NCBI GenBank assembly: GCA_963724365.1
Contig: CAVRUR010000017.1
Coordinates: 62,001-126,000, forward strand
Direction: 5' to 3'
DNA length: 64,000 bases
From: JALORV01 sp963724365
Lineage (GTDB): Bacteria; Pseudomonadota; Gammaproteobacteria; Burkholderiales; Burkholderiaceae_F
A program made the position numbers and the translations under genes. The notes beneath the pieces were generated by a model. That model worked only from the letters and a program-made list of their open reading frames with translations. It searched no databases and had not been told where the DNA came from. Positions 16,177 to 23,953 of the stretch are shown piece after piece (the first letter of the stretch is position 1; every line of letters begins with the position of its first letter).

Positions 16177-18522
16177 ATGTCCTCACGCTCTGGTATGGAA
16201 CGCGTGGCCGGCTCGGTATCCGATGGCGCGTGGGTCCGGTCACGCCAGCCTGCCGCCACCCCCGGGAATCCGCGCCTGGCGCGCCTGCTGGCCGAGGCGC
16301 GCTGGATTGTTGGCGCCCTGATCGCCGTGGCGTTGCTCGTCGTTCTGCTGACCTACAGCCGGAACGATCCGGGATTCACGCACTCGGTCGCGGCCGGAGC
16401 CGTCAACAACCTTGGGGGGCGGCTTGGGGCCTGGGTCGCGGATGTCATCCTGCTGCTGTTCGGACTGTCGGCTTTCCTGCTGGCGCTTGGAATGCTGGTC
16501 ACGGTTGCGCGTGGTTTCCGGCGCCTGCACCGCATGGCGGTCGGCGCCGATCCGCTGTCCGACGACCTGCCAGCATGGGCCCACGGTGTCGGCTTCCTTG
16601 TGCTGATCGCCGGCGCGACCGGTCTCGAGGCTTTGCGCCTCTACAACCTGAAAGCCGCGTTGCCGGGAGCGCCGGGAGGCATCGTCGGCAACGCGATCGC
16701 ATCGGGCGTGCAGGCAGGGATCGGCTTCACCGGGGCCAGCGTGACCCTCCTCGTGGCCATCGCGATCGGCCTGTCGCTGTTTCTCGATTTTTCCTGGCTA
16801 ACAGTCGCGGAGCGTCTCGGCACCTTCATTGAAGGCTTTTCACGCCGTGCCGAGCAGCGCCGTGAGGAGGCCGAGGACCGAGCAATCGGGGAGGCGGCGA
16901 CGAAGCGGCGCGAGGCGGCCCTGGCGGAGGAGCGCGAGCGCATCGACGAGGCGCCTCCCGTGCACATCGAACGGCCGCCTGCGCACGTCAAGCCATCGGA
17001 GCGCAAGCAGAAGGAAAAGCAGGTCCCGCTGTTTGCGGAATTGGCCGATGGGCGGCTGCCCGCACTTGACCTGCTGGACGAGCCTCCACCGGCGGTCGAG
17101 AACGTATCGACGGAGACGCTCGAATTCACGTCGCGCCTGATCGAAAAGAAGCTGCGCGACTTCAACGTCGAAGCCCAGGTCGTGGCCGCGTACCCAGGGC
17201 CGGTGATCACGCGCTACGAGATCGAGCCGGCGGTCGGCGTCAAGGGCAGCCAGATCGTGAATCTCGCGAAGGACCTGGCGCGCTCGTTGTCACTGGTGTC
17301 GGTGCGCGTCGTCGAAACGATTCCCGGCAAGAACCTGATGGGGCTGGAACTGCCGAATCCACGCCGCCAGGTCGTCAAGCTGTCGGAGATCATGGGCTCG
17401 GCGGTCTACAACGAGAGCGCGTCGCTGGTCACGCTGGGACTGGGCAAGGACATCGCCGGCAAGGCGGTCGTGGTCGACCTGGCACGCATGCCACACCTGA
17501 TGGTGGCCGGCACCACGGGCTCGGGCAAGTCGGTCGGCATCAACGCGATGATCCTGTCGATCCTCTACAAGGCCGACCCGTCCCAGGTGCGTCTGATCCT
17601 GGTCGATCCGAAGATGCTCGAACTGTCGGTCTACGAGGGAATTCCGCACCTGCTGTGCCCGGTCGTGACCGATATGCGCGAGGCGGGTAACGCGCTGCAG
17701 TGGTGTGTCGGCGAGATGGACAAGCGCTACCGGCTGCTGAGCAAGCTCGGCGTGCGCAGCCTCAGCGGTTACAACCAGAAGCTTGCCGATGCGCGCGCCA
17801 AGGGCGAGATCCTGCGCAACCCGTTTTCGCTGACGCCGGAAGACGCCGAGCCGCTGGAACCGCTGCCGATGATCGTGGTCGTCATCGACGAACTCGCCGA
17901 CATGATGATGGTCACCGGCAAGAAGGTCGAGGAACTGATCGCGCGCATCGCGCAAAAGGCGCGGGCCTCCGGCATGCACCTGATCCTCGCGACGCAACGG
18001 CCCTCGGTCGACGTGATCACCGGACTGATCAAGGCCAACATTCCGGCGCGGATCTCGTTCCAGGTATCGAGCCGGGTCGACTCGCGCACGATCCTCGACC
18101 AGATGGGCGCGGAGTCATTGCTGGGCCAGGGCGACATGCTGTACCTCGCCCCGGGCACCGGCCTGCCGACGCGGGTCCATGGCGCGTTCGTATCGGATGC
18201 CGAGGTGCATCGTGTCGTCGAGACCCTGCGCAAACGCGGCGCGCCGCAGTACGTGGAGGGCGTGCTCGATGCACCGTCGACCGAAGGCGACGAGAGCGGC
18301 GCCGGTCAACCGGGAGGCGAGGCCGACCCGTTATACGACCAGGCGGTCGAGATCGTCGTCAAGAACCGCCGGGCGTCGATTTCGCTGGTGCAGCGGCACC
18401 TGCGCATTGGCTACAACCGGGCCGCGCGCCTGCTCGAGGACATGGAGAGGGCCGGGCTGGTTTCGTCGATGCAGAGCAACGGCAACCGCGAGATCCTGGT
18501 GCCGTCACGCGACGGCGGATAA
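16177..18522 (+). CDS. ftsK: DNA translocase FtsK
   Basis: FtsK anchors at the division septum and pumps chromosomal DNA towards dif so that XerCD can resolve dimers. The 781-residue protein has four N-terminal membrane segments (about 40-205), a short Glu/Arg-rich linker (220-310), and the motor domain with Walker A GTTGSGKSV near residue 450 and Walker B VVVIDELAD near residue 570. A C-terminal winged-helix gamma domain (about 715-778, YDQAVEIVVKNRRASISLVQ...) reads KOPS sequences. The linker is much shorter than in E. coli FtsK, as is usual in betaproteobacteria. The alternative start at 16195 (residue 7) remains possible. lolA follows after 12 bp. Confidence 0.95.
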   Translation: MSSRSGMERVAGSVSDGAWVRSRQPAATPGNPRLARLLAEARWIVGALIAVALLVVLLTYSRNDPGFTHSVAAGAVNNLGGRLGAWVADVILLLFGLSAFLLALGMLVTVARGFRRLHRMAVGADPLSDDLPAWAHGVGFLVLIAGATGLEALRLYNLKAALPGAPGGIVGNAIASGVQAGIGFTGASVTLLVAIAIGLSLFLDFSWLTVAERLGTFIEGFSRRAEQRREEAEDRAIGEAATKRREAALAEERERIDEAPPVHIERPPAHVKPSERKQKEKQVPLFAELADGRLPALDLLDEPPPAVENVSTETLEFTSRLIEKKLRDFNVEAQVVAAYPGPVITRYEIEPAVGVKGSQIVNLAKDLARSLSLVSVRVVETIPGKNLMGLELPNPRRQVVKLSEIMGSAVYNESASLVTLGLGKDIAGKAVVVDLARMPHLMVAGTTGSGKSVGINAMILSILYKADPSQVRLILVDPKMLELSVYEGIPHLLCPVVTDMREAGNALQWCVGEMDKRYRLLSKLGVRSLSGYNQKLADARAKGEILRNPFSLTPEDAEPLEPLPMIVVVIDELADMMMVTGKKVEELIARIAQKARASGMHLILATQRPSVDVITGLIKANIPARISFQVSSRVDSRTILDQMGAESLLGQGDMLYLAPGTGLPTRVHGAFVSDAEVHRVVETLRKRGAPQYVEGVLDAPSTEGDESGAGQPGGEADPLYDQAVEIVVKNRRASISLVQRHLRIGYNRAARLLEDMERAGLVSSMQSNGNREILVPSRDGG

Positions 18523-18534
18523 GGCCAAAGAGAC

Positions 18535-19146
18535 GTGCTTCGAGTCTGCAGACAGCTGACATGGCTGGCGGTGCTGTTCGCTGCGCAGGCGCATGCCGCC
18601 TCGATCGACCAGTTGCGCAGCTTCCTGACGAAGACAACGAGCGCCCGTGGCGAGTTCGTGCAGCGCGTCGTGCGCGACGCGGCAACCCAGCAGTCGAGCG
18701 GACACTTCGTGTTCCAGCGGCCGGGCAAGTTCCGCTGGATCTACGAGAAGCCGTACGAGCAGTTGATTATTGCCGATGGCAAGCAGCTGACAATGTTCGA
18801 CAAGGATCTCAACCAGGCGACGATCCGCAAGCTCGCGTCGGCCTTGCCGTCGAGTCCCGCGTCCATCCTGTTCGGGTCCAACGATTTCGAGCGCGAGTTC
18901 GAGGTCAGCGATGCCGGCGCGCGCGAGGGGCTCGAGTGGGTCCAGGCCAGACCACGCGCGAAGGACACGCCGTTCGAGCGCATCGAGATCGGTTTCCGCG
19001 ACGGGCTGCCCGGTGCCATGCTGCTCGTCGACAGCTTCGGTCAGACCACACGTCTCACCTTCTCACGGGTCGAGCGCAACCCCAAACTCGATGCCGACGC
19101 CTTCCGCTTCACGCCGCCGAAGGGGGCGGATGTCCTCACAGAATAG
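18535..19146 (+). CDS. lolA: Outer-membrane lipoprotein carrier LolA
   Basis: LolA is the periplasmic chaperone that ferries lipoproteins from LolCDE to LolB. The 203-residue precursor has a signal peptide ending near AQAHAAS (cleavage at about residue 21). The mature part carries family motifs: GEFVQRV near residue 38, GKFRWIYEKPYEQLI near 63, and the C-terminal NPKLDADAFRFTPPKGADV. The start is GTG at 18535, 12 bp after ftsK; this ftsK-lolA-rarA-serS order is widespread in beta- and gammaproteobacteria. Confidence 0.93.
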   Translation: MLRVCRQLTWLAVLFAAQAHAASIDQLRSFLTKTTSARGEFVQRVVRDAATQQSSGHFVFQRPGKFRWIYEKPYEQLIIADGKQLTMFDKDLNQATIRKLASALPSSPASILFGSNDFEREFEVSDAGAREGLEWVQARPRAKDTPFERIEIGFRDGLPGAMLLVDSFGQTTRLTFSRVERNPKLDADAFRFTPPKGADVLTE

Positions 19147-19161
19147 GCGTCGCAAGTGTAC

Positions 19162-19271
19162 GCATCGGCTTCGCCGATGCACGTGCACTTGCTCCGGCAC
19201 GGTTCGCGCATTGCGCGAACCGCTCAAGCCTGATTAGTCGGCTGCACTCCGGAGCGGCCGTGCGCTCCGCC
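19162..19271. repeat. Intergenic hairpins and a dispersed inverted repeat after lolA
   Basis: The gap between the converging lolA and FKBP genes contains two perfect hairpins: 19162-19180 (8-bp stem GCATCGGC, loop TTC) and 19201-19221 (9-bp stem GGTTCGCGC, loop ATT). They are followed by 35 bp (19237-19271) that match 12792-12826 in the opposite orientation. The gap ends with GTACACGAGCGACG, also found just after the 12851-12877 hairpin. No T-tract accompanies the hairpins. Confidence 0.75.
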
Positions 19272-19334
19272 GAGTGTCAAAGGCGAGCACACCAACGCGC
19301 GATGCCGGGCCTTTCCGTACACGAGCGACGTGAA

Positions 19335-19760
19335 TCACTTGATTCCAAGCAGCTCGACCTCGAAGATCAAGGTCGCGTTCGGCGGGATCGGGCCACCGGG
19401 CGTGCCGCGTTCGCCGTAGGCGACATTGGCAGGGCAGGTGAGCTTGGCCTTACCGCCGACCTTCATCTTCTGCACGCCTTCGGTCCAGCACTTGATCACG
19501 CGATTGAGCGGAAACTCCGCCGGCTGGCCGCGCTTGATCGAGCTGTCGAATTCCTTGCCGTCTGGCAGCGTGCCGCGGTAATGAACGCTCACGACATCGG
19601 TTTCCTTCGGGCTCGCTCCGCTGCCGTCCTTCAGCGAGCGGTAGACCATGCCCGAGTCCGTCTTGATGGCGCCTTTTTCGGCGGCGGCCTGATCGACCAC
19701 CGGGTTTTGCGCCCAGACCATCGGGCTTGCGAAAAGCGCAAGCAGCATCCATTTGTTCAT
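19335..19760 (-). CDS. FKBP-type peptidyl-prolyl cis-trans isomerase, exported
   Basis: The 141-residue protein has a signal peptide (MNKWMLLALFASPMVWAQ) and a single FKBP domain (about residues 40-140). Family motifs include VVSVHYRGTLPDGKEFDSS, the Trp in IKCWTEGVQKMKVGGKAKL, and YGERGTPGGPIPPNATLIFEVELL. It should catalyse proline isomerisation during folding in the periplasm. It lacks the N-terminal dimerisation domain of FkpA/Mip, so it is a minimal FKBP. It is transcribed divergently from rarA and convergently with lolA. Confidence 0.9.
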   Translation of the reverse strand: MNKWMLLALFASPMVWAQNPVVDQAAAEKGAIKTDSGMVYRSLKDGSGASPKETDVVSVHYRGTLPDGKEFDSSIKRGQPAEFPLNRVIKCWTEGVQKMKVGGKAKLTCPANVAYGERGTPGGPIPPNATLIFEVELLGIK

Positions 19761-19850
19761 CGTTGTCGACTCCGTTGCGTTAAGCCCGCGCGCCAGGTGC
19801 TCGCTGGGCGGCGGGCGCGATGCTAGCCTGTCTTTGCTCCGGACCCAAAC

Positions 19851-21167
19851 ATGCAGGATCTGTTCACCACCGACGCCGCCTCAGTGCCACTGGCAGAACG
19901 CATGCGACCACGCTCGATCGACGAGGTCGTCGGCCAATCGCACCTGCTGGGGTCCGGCAAACCGCTGCGGGTCGCGTTCGAGTCGGCGCGGCCGCACTCG
20001 ATGATCCTGTGGGGTCCGCCGGGCGTGGGCAAGACCACGCTGGCGCGGTTGATGGCCGATGCCTTCGGGCTTGACTTCATCGCAATCTCGGCGGTGCTCG
20101 GGGGCGTCAAGGACATCCGCGAGGCGGTCGAGAGCGCGCAAGGCACGCGTGCGCGCACGGGCCGGCCGACGGTCGTCTTCGTCGATGAAGTCCATCGCTT
20201 CAACAAGGGCCAGCAGGACGCCTTCCTTCCGCATGTCGAGTCGGGCCTGTTCGTCTTCGTCGGTGCGACGACGGAGAACCCGTCCTTCGAAGTGGTCGGC
20301 GCACTGCTTTCGCGCGCGGCGGTCTATGTACTCGAGCCATTGACCGCGGAGGAGCTCGATGCGCTGATTACGCGCGCGGCGTCCGGGCCGCTCGGCGGAC
20401 TCGCAGTCGATGCGGCGGCGCGTCGCATGCTGATCGATCTGGCCGACGGCGACGCGCGCCGGTTGCTGAACGCGCTCGAGGTCGCAGCCGGCACTGCGCG
20501 GGACGCGGGCGCCTCGACGGTCGACGCCGACTTCCTGCGCGCCGCGTTGCCGGCGACTCTGCGTCGGTTCGACAAGGGCGGCGAGAACTTCTACGACCAG
20601 ATCTCGGCCCTGCACAAATCGGTGCGCGGCTCCGACCCGGACGCATCGCTGTACTGGATGACGCGCATGCTGGATGGAGGATCTGATCCGCGCTACATCG
20701 CCCGGCGCGTCGTGCGGATGGCGGTCGAGGACATCGGACTGGCGGATCCACGCGGACTCGAGATTGCGCTGGCGGCGGCCGAGACCTACGAACGACTCGG
20801 TTCGCCGGAAGGTGAACTCGCGATCGCGCAGGCCGTTGTCTACCTCGCTGTCGCGCCCAAGTCCAACGCGCTTTATGCCGCCTACAACGCAGCGCGCGCC
20901 TTCGTGCAGGACGATGCTTCACGCCCGGTGCCGATGCATTTGCGCAATGCGCCGACCCGCCTGATGAAGGAACTTGGCTACGGCGCCGGCTACCGCTATG
21001 CCCACGACGAACCTGAAGGCTACGCCGCCGGAGAGCGCTATTTTCCCGAGGGAATGTCGTCGCCGCGATTCTATGAGCCCAGTGACCACGGTGTGGAGGC
21101 GCGCATACGCGAACGGCTGGCGCAACTACGGTCGCGCGATGCCAAGCCCAAGGACGCAGACTCGTAG
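19851..21167 (+). CDS. rarA: Replication-associated recombination protein A (AAA+ ATPase)
   Basis: RarA (MgsA/WRNIP1 family) acts at stalled replication forks. The 438-residue protein has an AAA+ domain with Walker A GPPGVGKTT near residue 52, Walker B VVFVDEVHRF near residue 108, sensor 1 in GATTENPSFEV and sensor 2 in DARRLLNALE. The C-terminal tetramerisation part includes the signature YDQISALHKSVRGSDPDASLYW and the KSNALYAAYNAA block. Length and order are standard. The ATG at 19851 begins MQDLF, a motif found at the N-terminus of many RarA proteins where it can contact the replisome. Confidence 0.95.
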   Translation: MQDLFTTDAASVPLAERMRPRSIDEVVGQSHLLGSGKPLRVAFESARPHSMILWGPPGVGKTTLARLMADAFGLDFIAISAVLGGVKDIREAVESAQGTRARTGRPTVVFVDEVHRFNKGQQDAFLPHVESGLFVFVGATTENPSFEVVGALLSRAAVYVLEPLTAEELDALITRAASGPLGGLAVDAAARRMLIDLADGDARRLLNALEVAAGTARDAGASTVDADFLRAALPATLRRFDKGGENFYDQISALHKSVRGSDPDASLYWMTRMLDGGSDPRYIARRVVRMAVEDIGLADPRGLEIALAAAETYERLGSPEGELAIAQAVVYLAVAPKSNALYAAYNAARAFVQDDASRPVPMHLRNAPTRLMKELGYGAGYRYAHDEPEGYAAGERYFPEGMSSPRFYEPSDHGVEARIRERLAQLRSRDAKPKDADS

Positions 21168-21334
21168 TGACGCGAGTCTTGCGCCGCCGATCCGCAGCGA
21201 TGCTGGCATGGTCGGACGGGGCGCGAAGAACCACGGCCCGGCACTCGCGGTTGCGCACACCGGCACGCTCGGCGAGAATGCGGCCCATGCACTGCCACAC
21301 CGTCCCGCCCAGTCGATCCTGCTCCCCTGCCGGT

Positions 21335-21380
21335 ACCCGCGCTCGCGGGTGACTGGTGCCTTTGCCGCGCCGTTGCGCGG
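21335..21380. repeat. Two small hairpins upstream of serS
   Basis: ACCCGCG/CGCGGGT (21335-21350, loop CT) and CCGCGC/GCGCGG (21365-21380, loop CGTT) lie in the 267-bp gap between rarA and serS. They are too GC-rich and lack T-tracts to be confident terminators. I saw nothing else in the gap. Confidence 0.5.
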
Positions 21381-21434
21381 CCGCTTATAAGACATTGACA
21401 CGTTGGCGCTGCCGACACGCTTTCAGGAACTGCC

Positions 21435-22724
21435 ATGCTGGACATCAACCTGCTACGCAAAGACATCGGTGCGGCCGCGGATCGACTGCGGACGCGCGGC
21501 TTCGACTTCGACGTCGACGAATTCAATGTGCTGGAAGCGGAGCGCAAGACGGTGCAGATCAGCACCGAGGAGCTGCAGGCGCGTCGCAATGCACTGTCAA
21601 AGCAGATTGGAGTGCTGAAGTCGAAGGGCGAGGATGCTTCCGCTGTACTGGCTGAAGTCGGGGCAATTCCCGAGCAGGTGAAGGATCTCGAAACCCGGCT
21701 GGCCGGCATTCAGTCGCGGCTGCACGACATGCTGCTCAACGTTCCGAATCTGCCGCACGCATCGGTTCCGGTTGGCAAATCCGCCGACGACAACCCGGAG
21801 GTGCGACGTTGGGGAACGCCGCGCGCCTTCGACTTCGCGCCACGCGACCATGTCGATGTCGGTGCGGCGCTCGGGCTCGACTTTGAGGCAGCGGCCAAGC
21901 TGTCGGGATCGCGCTTTGCGGTGCTGCGAGGCCCCGTTGCCCGCCTGCATCGTGCACTGGCGCAGTTCATGCTCGATACGCAAACCGGCGAGCATGGCTA
22001 CACCGAGTGCTACACGCCGTACATCGTCAACCGCGAAACGTTGCTCGGGACCGGCCAGCTGCCGAAGTTCCGCGACGACATGTTCTGGGTCACCAAGGGC
22101 GGCGGGGAGGACAAGGAAGAGCTCTACCTGATCTCCACCTCGGAGATCTCGCTGACCAACACGCTGCGAGGCGATGTGCTGCGCGAGGCGGACCTGCCGA
22201 TCATGCTGACCGCGCACACGCCGTGCTTCCGCTCCGAGGCCGGCAGCTACGGCAAGGACACGCGCGGCATGATCCGCCAACACCAGTTCGACAAGGTCGA
22301 GATGGTGCAGATCACGCATCCCGAGCGGTCGTACGAAGTGCTCGAGCAAATGGTCGGGCATGCCGAAGCCATCCTGCAGAAACTCGGACTGCCGTACCGC
22401 GTCGTCGCGCTGTGCACGGGGGACATAGGCTTTGGAGCAGCCAAGACGTATGACCTCGAGGTCTGGTTGCCGGGACAGAGCGCCTATCGCGAGATCTCCT
22501 CGGTTTCCAACTGCGAGGCTTTCCAGGCGCGCCGCATGCAGACACGCTTCAAGAACGCGCAGGGAAAGACCGAACTGGTTCACACGCTGAACGGTTCGGG
22601 TCTCGCAGTCGGTCGCACTCTCGTGGCGGTCCTGGAGAACTGCCAGCAGGCCGATGGCAGCGTAAAGGTGCCTGAAGTGCTGCGTCCGTACATGTCAGGG
22701 CTGGAGGTCCTGAAGCCGGCCTGA
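21435..22724 (+). CDS. serS: Seryl-tRNA synthetase
   Basis: The enzyme charges tRNA-Ser with serine. The 429-residue class II synthetase has an N-terminal tRNA-binding coiled coil (about residues 28-100), then motif 2 (FRSEAGSYGKDTRGMIRQHQF, near residue 265) and motif 3 (LNGSGLAVGRTLVAVLE, near residue 390). AGGAA lies 6 bp before the ATG. It is followed directly by a tRNA-Ser(CGA) gene that has its own -10 element, so enzyme and substrate are encoded side by side. Confidence 0.97.
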   Translation: MLDINLLRKDIGAAADRLRTRGFDFDVDEFNVLEAERKTVQISTEELQARRNALSKQIGVLKSKGEDASAVLAEVGAIPEQVKDLETRLAGIQSRLHDMLLNVPNLPHASVPVGKSADDNPEVRRWGTPRAFDFAPRDHVDVGAALGLDFEAAAKLSGSRFAVLRGPVARLHRALAQFMLDTQTGEHGYTECYTPYIVNRETLLGTGQLPKFRDDMFWVTKGGGEDKEELYLISTSEISLTNTLRGDVLREADLPIMLTAHTPCFRSEAGSYGKDTRGMIRQHQFDKVEMVQITHPERSYEVLEQMVGHAEAILQKLGLPYRVVALCTGDIGFGAAKTYDLEVWLPGQSAYREISSVSNCEAFQARRMQTRFKNAQGKTELVHTLNGSGLAVGRTLVAVLENCQQADGSVKVPEVLRPYMSGLEVLKPA

Positions 22725-22738
22725 CGTGGTCGCGCGGA

Positions 22739-22744
22739 TATAAT
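22739..22744 (+). promoter_or_regulatory. -10 element of tRNA-Ser(CGA)
   Basis: TATAAT, 30 bp upstream of the mature tRNA 5' end and just after the serS stop. A matching TATAAT occurs at nearly the same distance before the second tRNA-Ser gene at 29702. The -35 region is poorly conserved. Confidence 0.55.
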
Positions 22745-22774
22745 GCGCGGCTCACTTCAGTGACGACCAAAGCC

Positions 22775-22865
<91 letters not shown>

Positions 22866-22869
22866 AACG

Positions 22870-22891
22870 AACAGGCCCATACGGGCCTGTT
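22870..22891 (+). terminator. Terminator of tRNA-Ser(CGA)
   Basis: AACAGGCCC (22870-22878), a 4-nt loop ATAC, and GGGCCTGTT (22883-22891) form a perfect 9-bp stem starting 5 nt after the CCA end. The T-tract is short (TTTGCTTT). Confidence 0.8.
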
Positions 22892-23036
22892 TGCTTTGGC
22901 GGAGACGGGTGGGTAGAGAACCCACTTGGGTTCGACGAGCGCCGCCCAGCGGCGTGAAGGACACCGGAGCGAAGCGACGGTGGTCCGAGGCGACAGCCGA
23001 GGACGAGGCAGCTTTGCTGCCGAGCAATCCCACCTC
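22892..23036 (+). repeat. tRNA-Ser-linked element, copy A
   Basis: This element is nearly identical to 29819-29967, downstream of the other tRNA-Ser gene. Shared blocks include GGGTTCGACGAGCGCCGC and GACACCGGAGCGAAGCGACG followed by a further 30 identical bases. It ends with AATCCCACCTC (23026-23036), which repeats the T-arm/acceptor end of its own tRNA (AATCCCACCCTCTC at 22847), 179 bp downstream. It contains small hairpins (GCCGC/GCGGC, GGCAGC/GCTGCC) and no ORF. Directly after it begins the broken repeat-protein gene on the minus strand. Confidence 0.85.
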
Positions 23037-23400
23037 AAGCAGCAGCCGGTACTGGCCGTCATAGGTCAGCCCGCCACGCTGAAGCCGGAGTTGATATCAA
23101 GCTGCGAGAACGAGGCGCTCGATGTGTTGCCGCTCAGCAGATCGGCAAACGAGCCGAAGCTGGCGAGGAAGATCTCACTGCCTCCGGCAGCGTTCGCATC
23201 GCTTTCAAGCAGCAGCCGGTACTGGCCGTCATAGGTCAGCCCGCCCACGCTGAAGCCGGAGTTGATATCAAGCTGCGAGAACGAGGCGCTCGATGTGTTG
23301 CCGCTCAGCAGATCGGCAAACGAGCCGAAGCTGGCGAGGAAGATCTCACTGCCTCCGGCAGCGTTTGCATCGCTTTCAAGCAGCAGCCGGTACTGCGCTC
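23037..23400 (-). repeat. 171-bp tandem repeat inside the exported repeat protein gene
   Basis: AAGCAGCAGCCGGTACTG recurs at 23037, 23207 and 23378. The unit is 171 bp (57 codons); the leftmost copy is 170 bp because of one missing C in CGCC[C]ACG. The two full units differ at very few positions (for example GTTCGC/GTTTGC), so the duplication is recent. The third copy is only the start of the coding unit, after the signal peptide. Confidence 0.92.
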
Positions 23401-23467
23401 CGTGCGCTGCATAGGAGGTCAGAACAAACAGGAGACCTGCAGCCCACTGCATGGCTTTCAAATACAT
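23066..23467 (-). pseudogene. Exported protein with a 57-residue tandem repeat, 3' end lost
   Basis: The ATG at 23467 opens a 133-residue frame with a signal peptide (MYLKAMQWAAGLLFVLTSYAAHG) and a direct repeat of a 57-residue unit, QYRLLLESDANAAGG...SVGGLTYDG. The second repeat loses one base in a CCC run near 23082, which shifts the frame to a stop at 23066; the repeated DNA continues to 23037, where the tRNA-linked element begins. The gene is therefore truncated and frameshifted. I do not recognise the family; the mature part is acidic and rich in Ser, Gly and Leu with no cysteine. A C-terminal sorting signal may have been lost. Confidence 0.6.
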
Positions 23468-23953
23468 GTTCGATCCTCCACAGCAATGCGAAAGTGATTT
23501 GAAACCTTGCCGCGCGGAGAAAGGGCATAGCGGCGGGAGTGCAGGAGAACCACGTTCCATGCCGCGTATACGAAACAGTTACTTACGCGTGGCAAGAGGT
23601 AGGCGGTGTAAAGATCTTCGACGGAACAAGGAGAAGACGGCCAGCGAACTTGCGACACCGCTCTGGCAGATAAGGTTGTTACGAACCGACGCGGGTTCGA
23701 CGCGCGCTGCAATGCGGCGAGCCGCTCAGCCACGCTGCTAAGACGCCATAAACCTGACGTAGTTGTCGAGATTTGGCAATTGCTTACTGCCGACTTACTG
23801 CCGCAGAGCTCTGCTCCCACAAATAGTGCGTTGCAGCACCAAATTCGGGCTCGCTGTCAGGGTCGTGTAAGCGCGACTACCTACCGTCCGCGCGGGTAAT
23901 ACAAGAGACCTACACAGAAGAAGAACAAGTCACGCGCCGCGGAGACGGGAGAC
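23468..23953. other. Intergenic region between the repeat-protein gene and acs
   Basis: This 486-bp stretch is less G+C-rich than its surroundings. I see no credible coding frame: the short ORFs on both strands have atypical composition and no Shine-Dalgarno. It must carry the acs promoter and probably the promoter of the divergent gene. A GGTAATAC at 23895-23902 could be a -10 for acs, but no -35 matches. GGGAGAC before the acs ATG serves as ribosome-binding site. Confidence 0.4.

Noticed and set aside
22892..23036. A second, degenerate tRNA gene after tRNA-Ser(CGA)
   Set aside because: Only the last 11-14 bases and a GGTTCGA motif resemble a tRNA; no cloverleaf can be formed and no acceptor 5' strand is present.
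23037..23400. CRISPR or integron-like repeats
   Set aside because: The 171-bp repeats are in-frame coding units with no unique spacers, and no integrase or cas genes are present.
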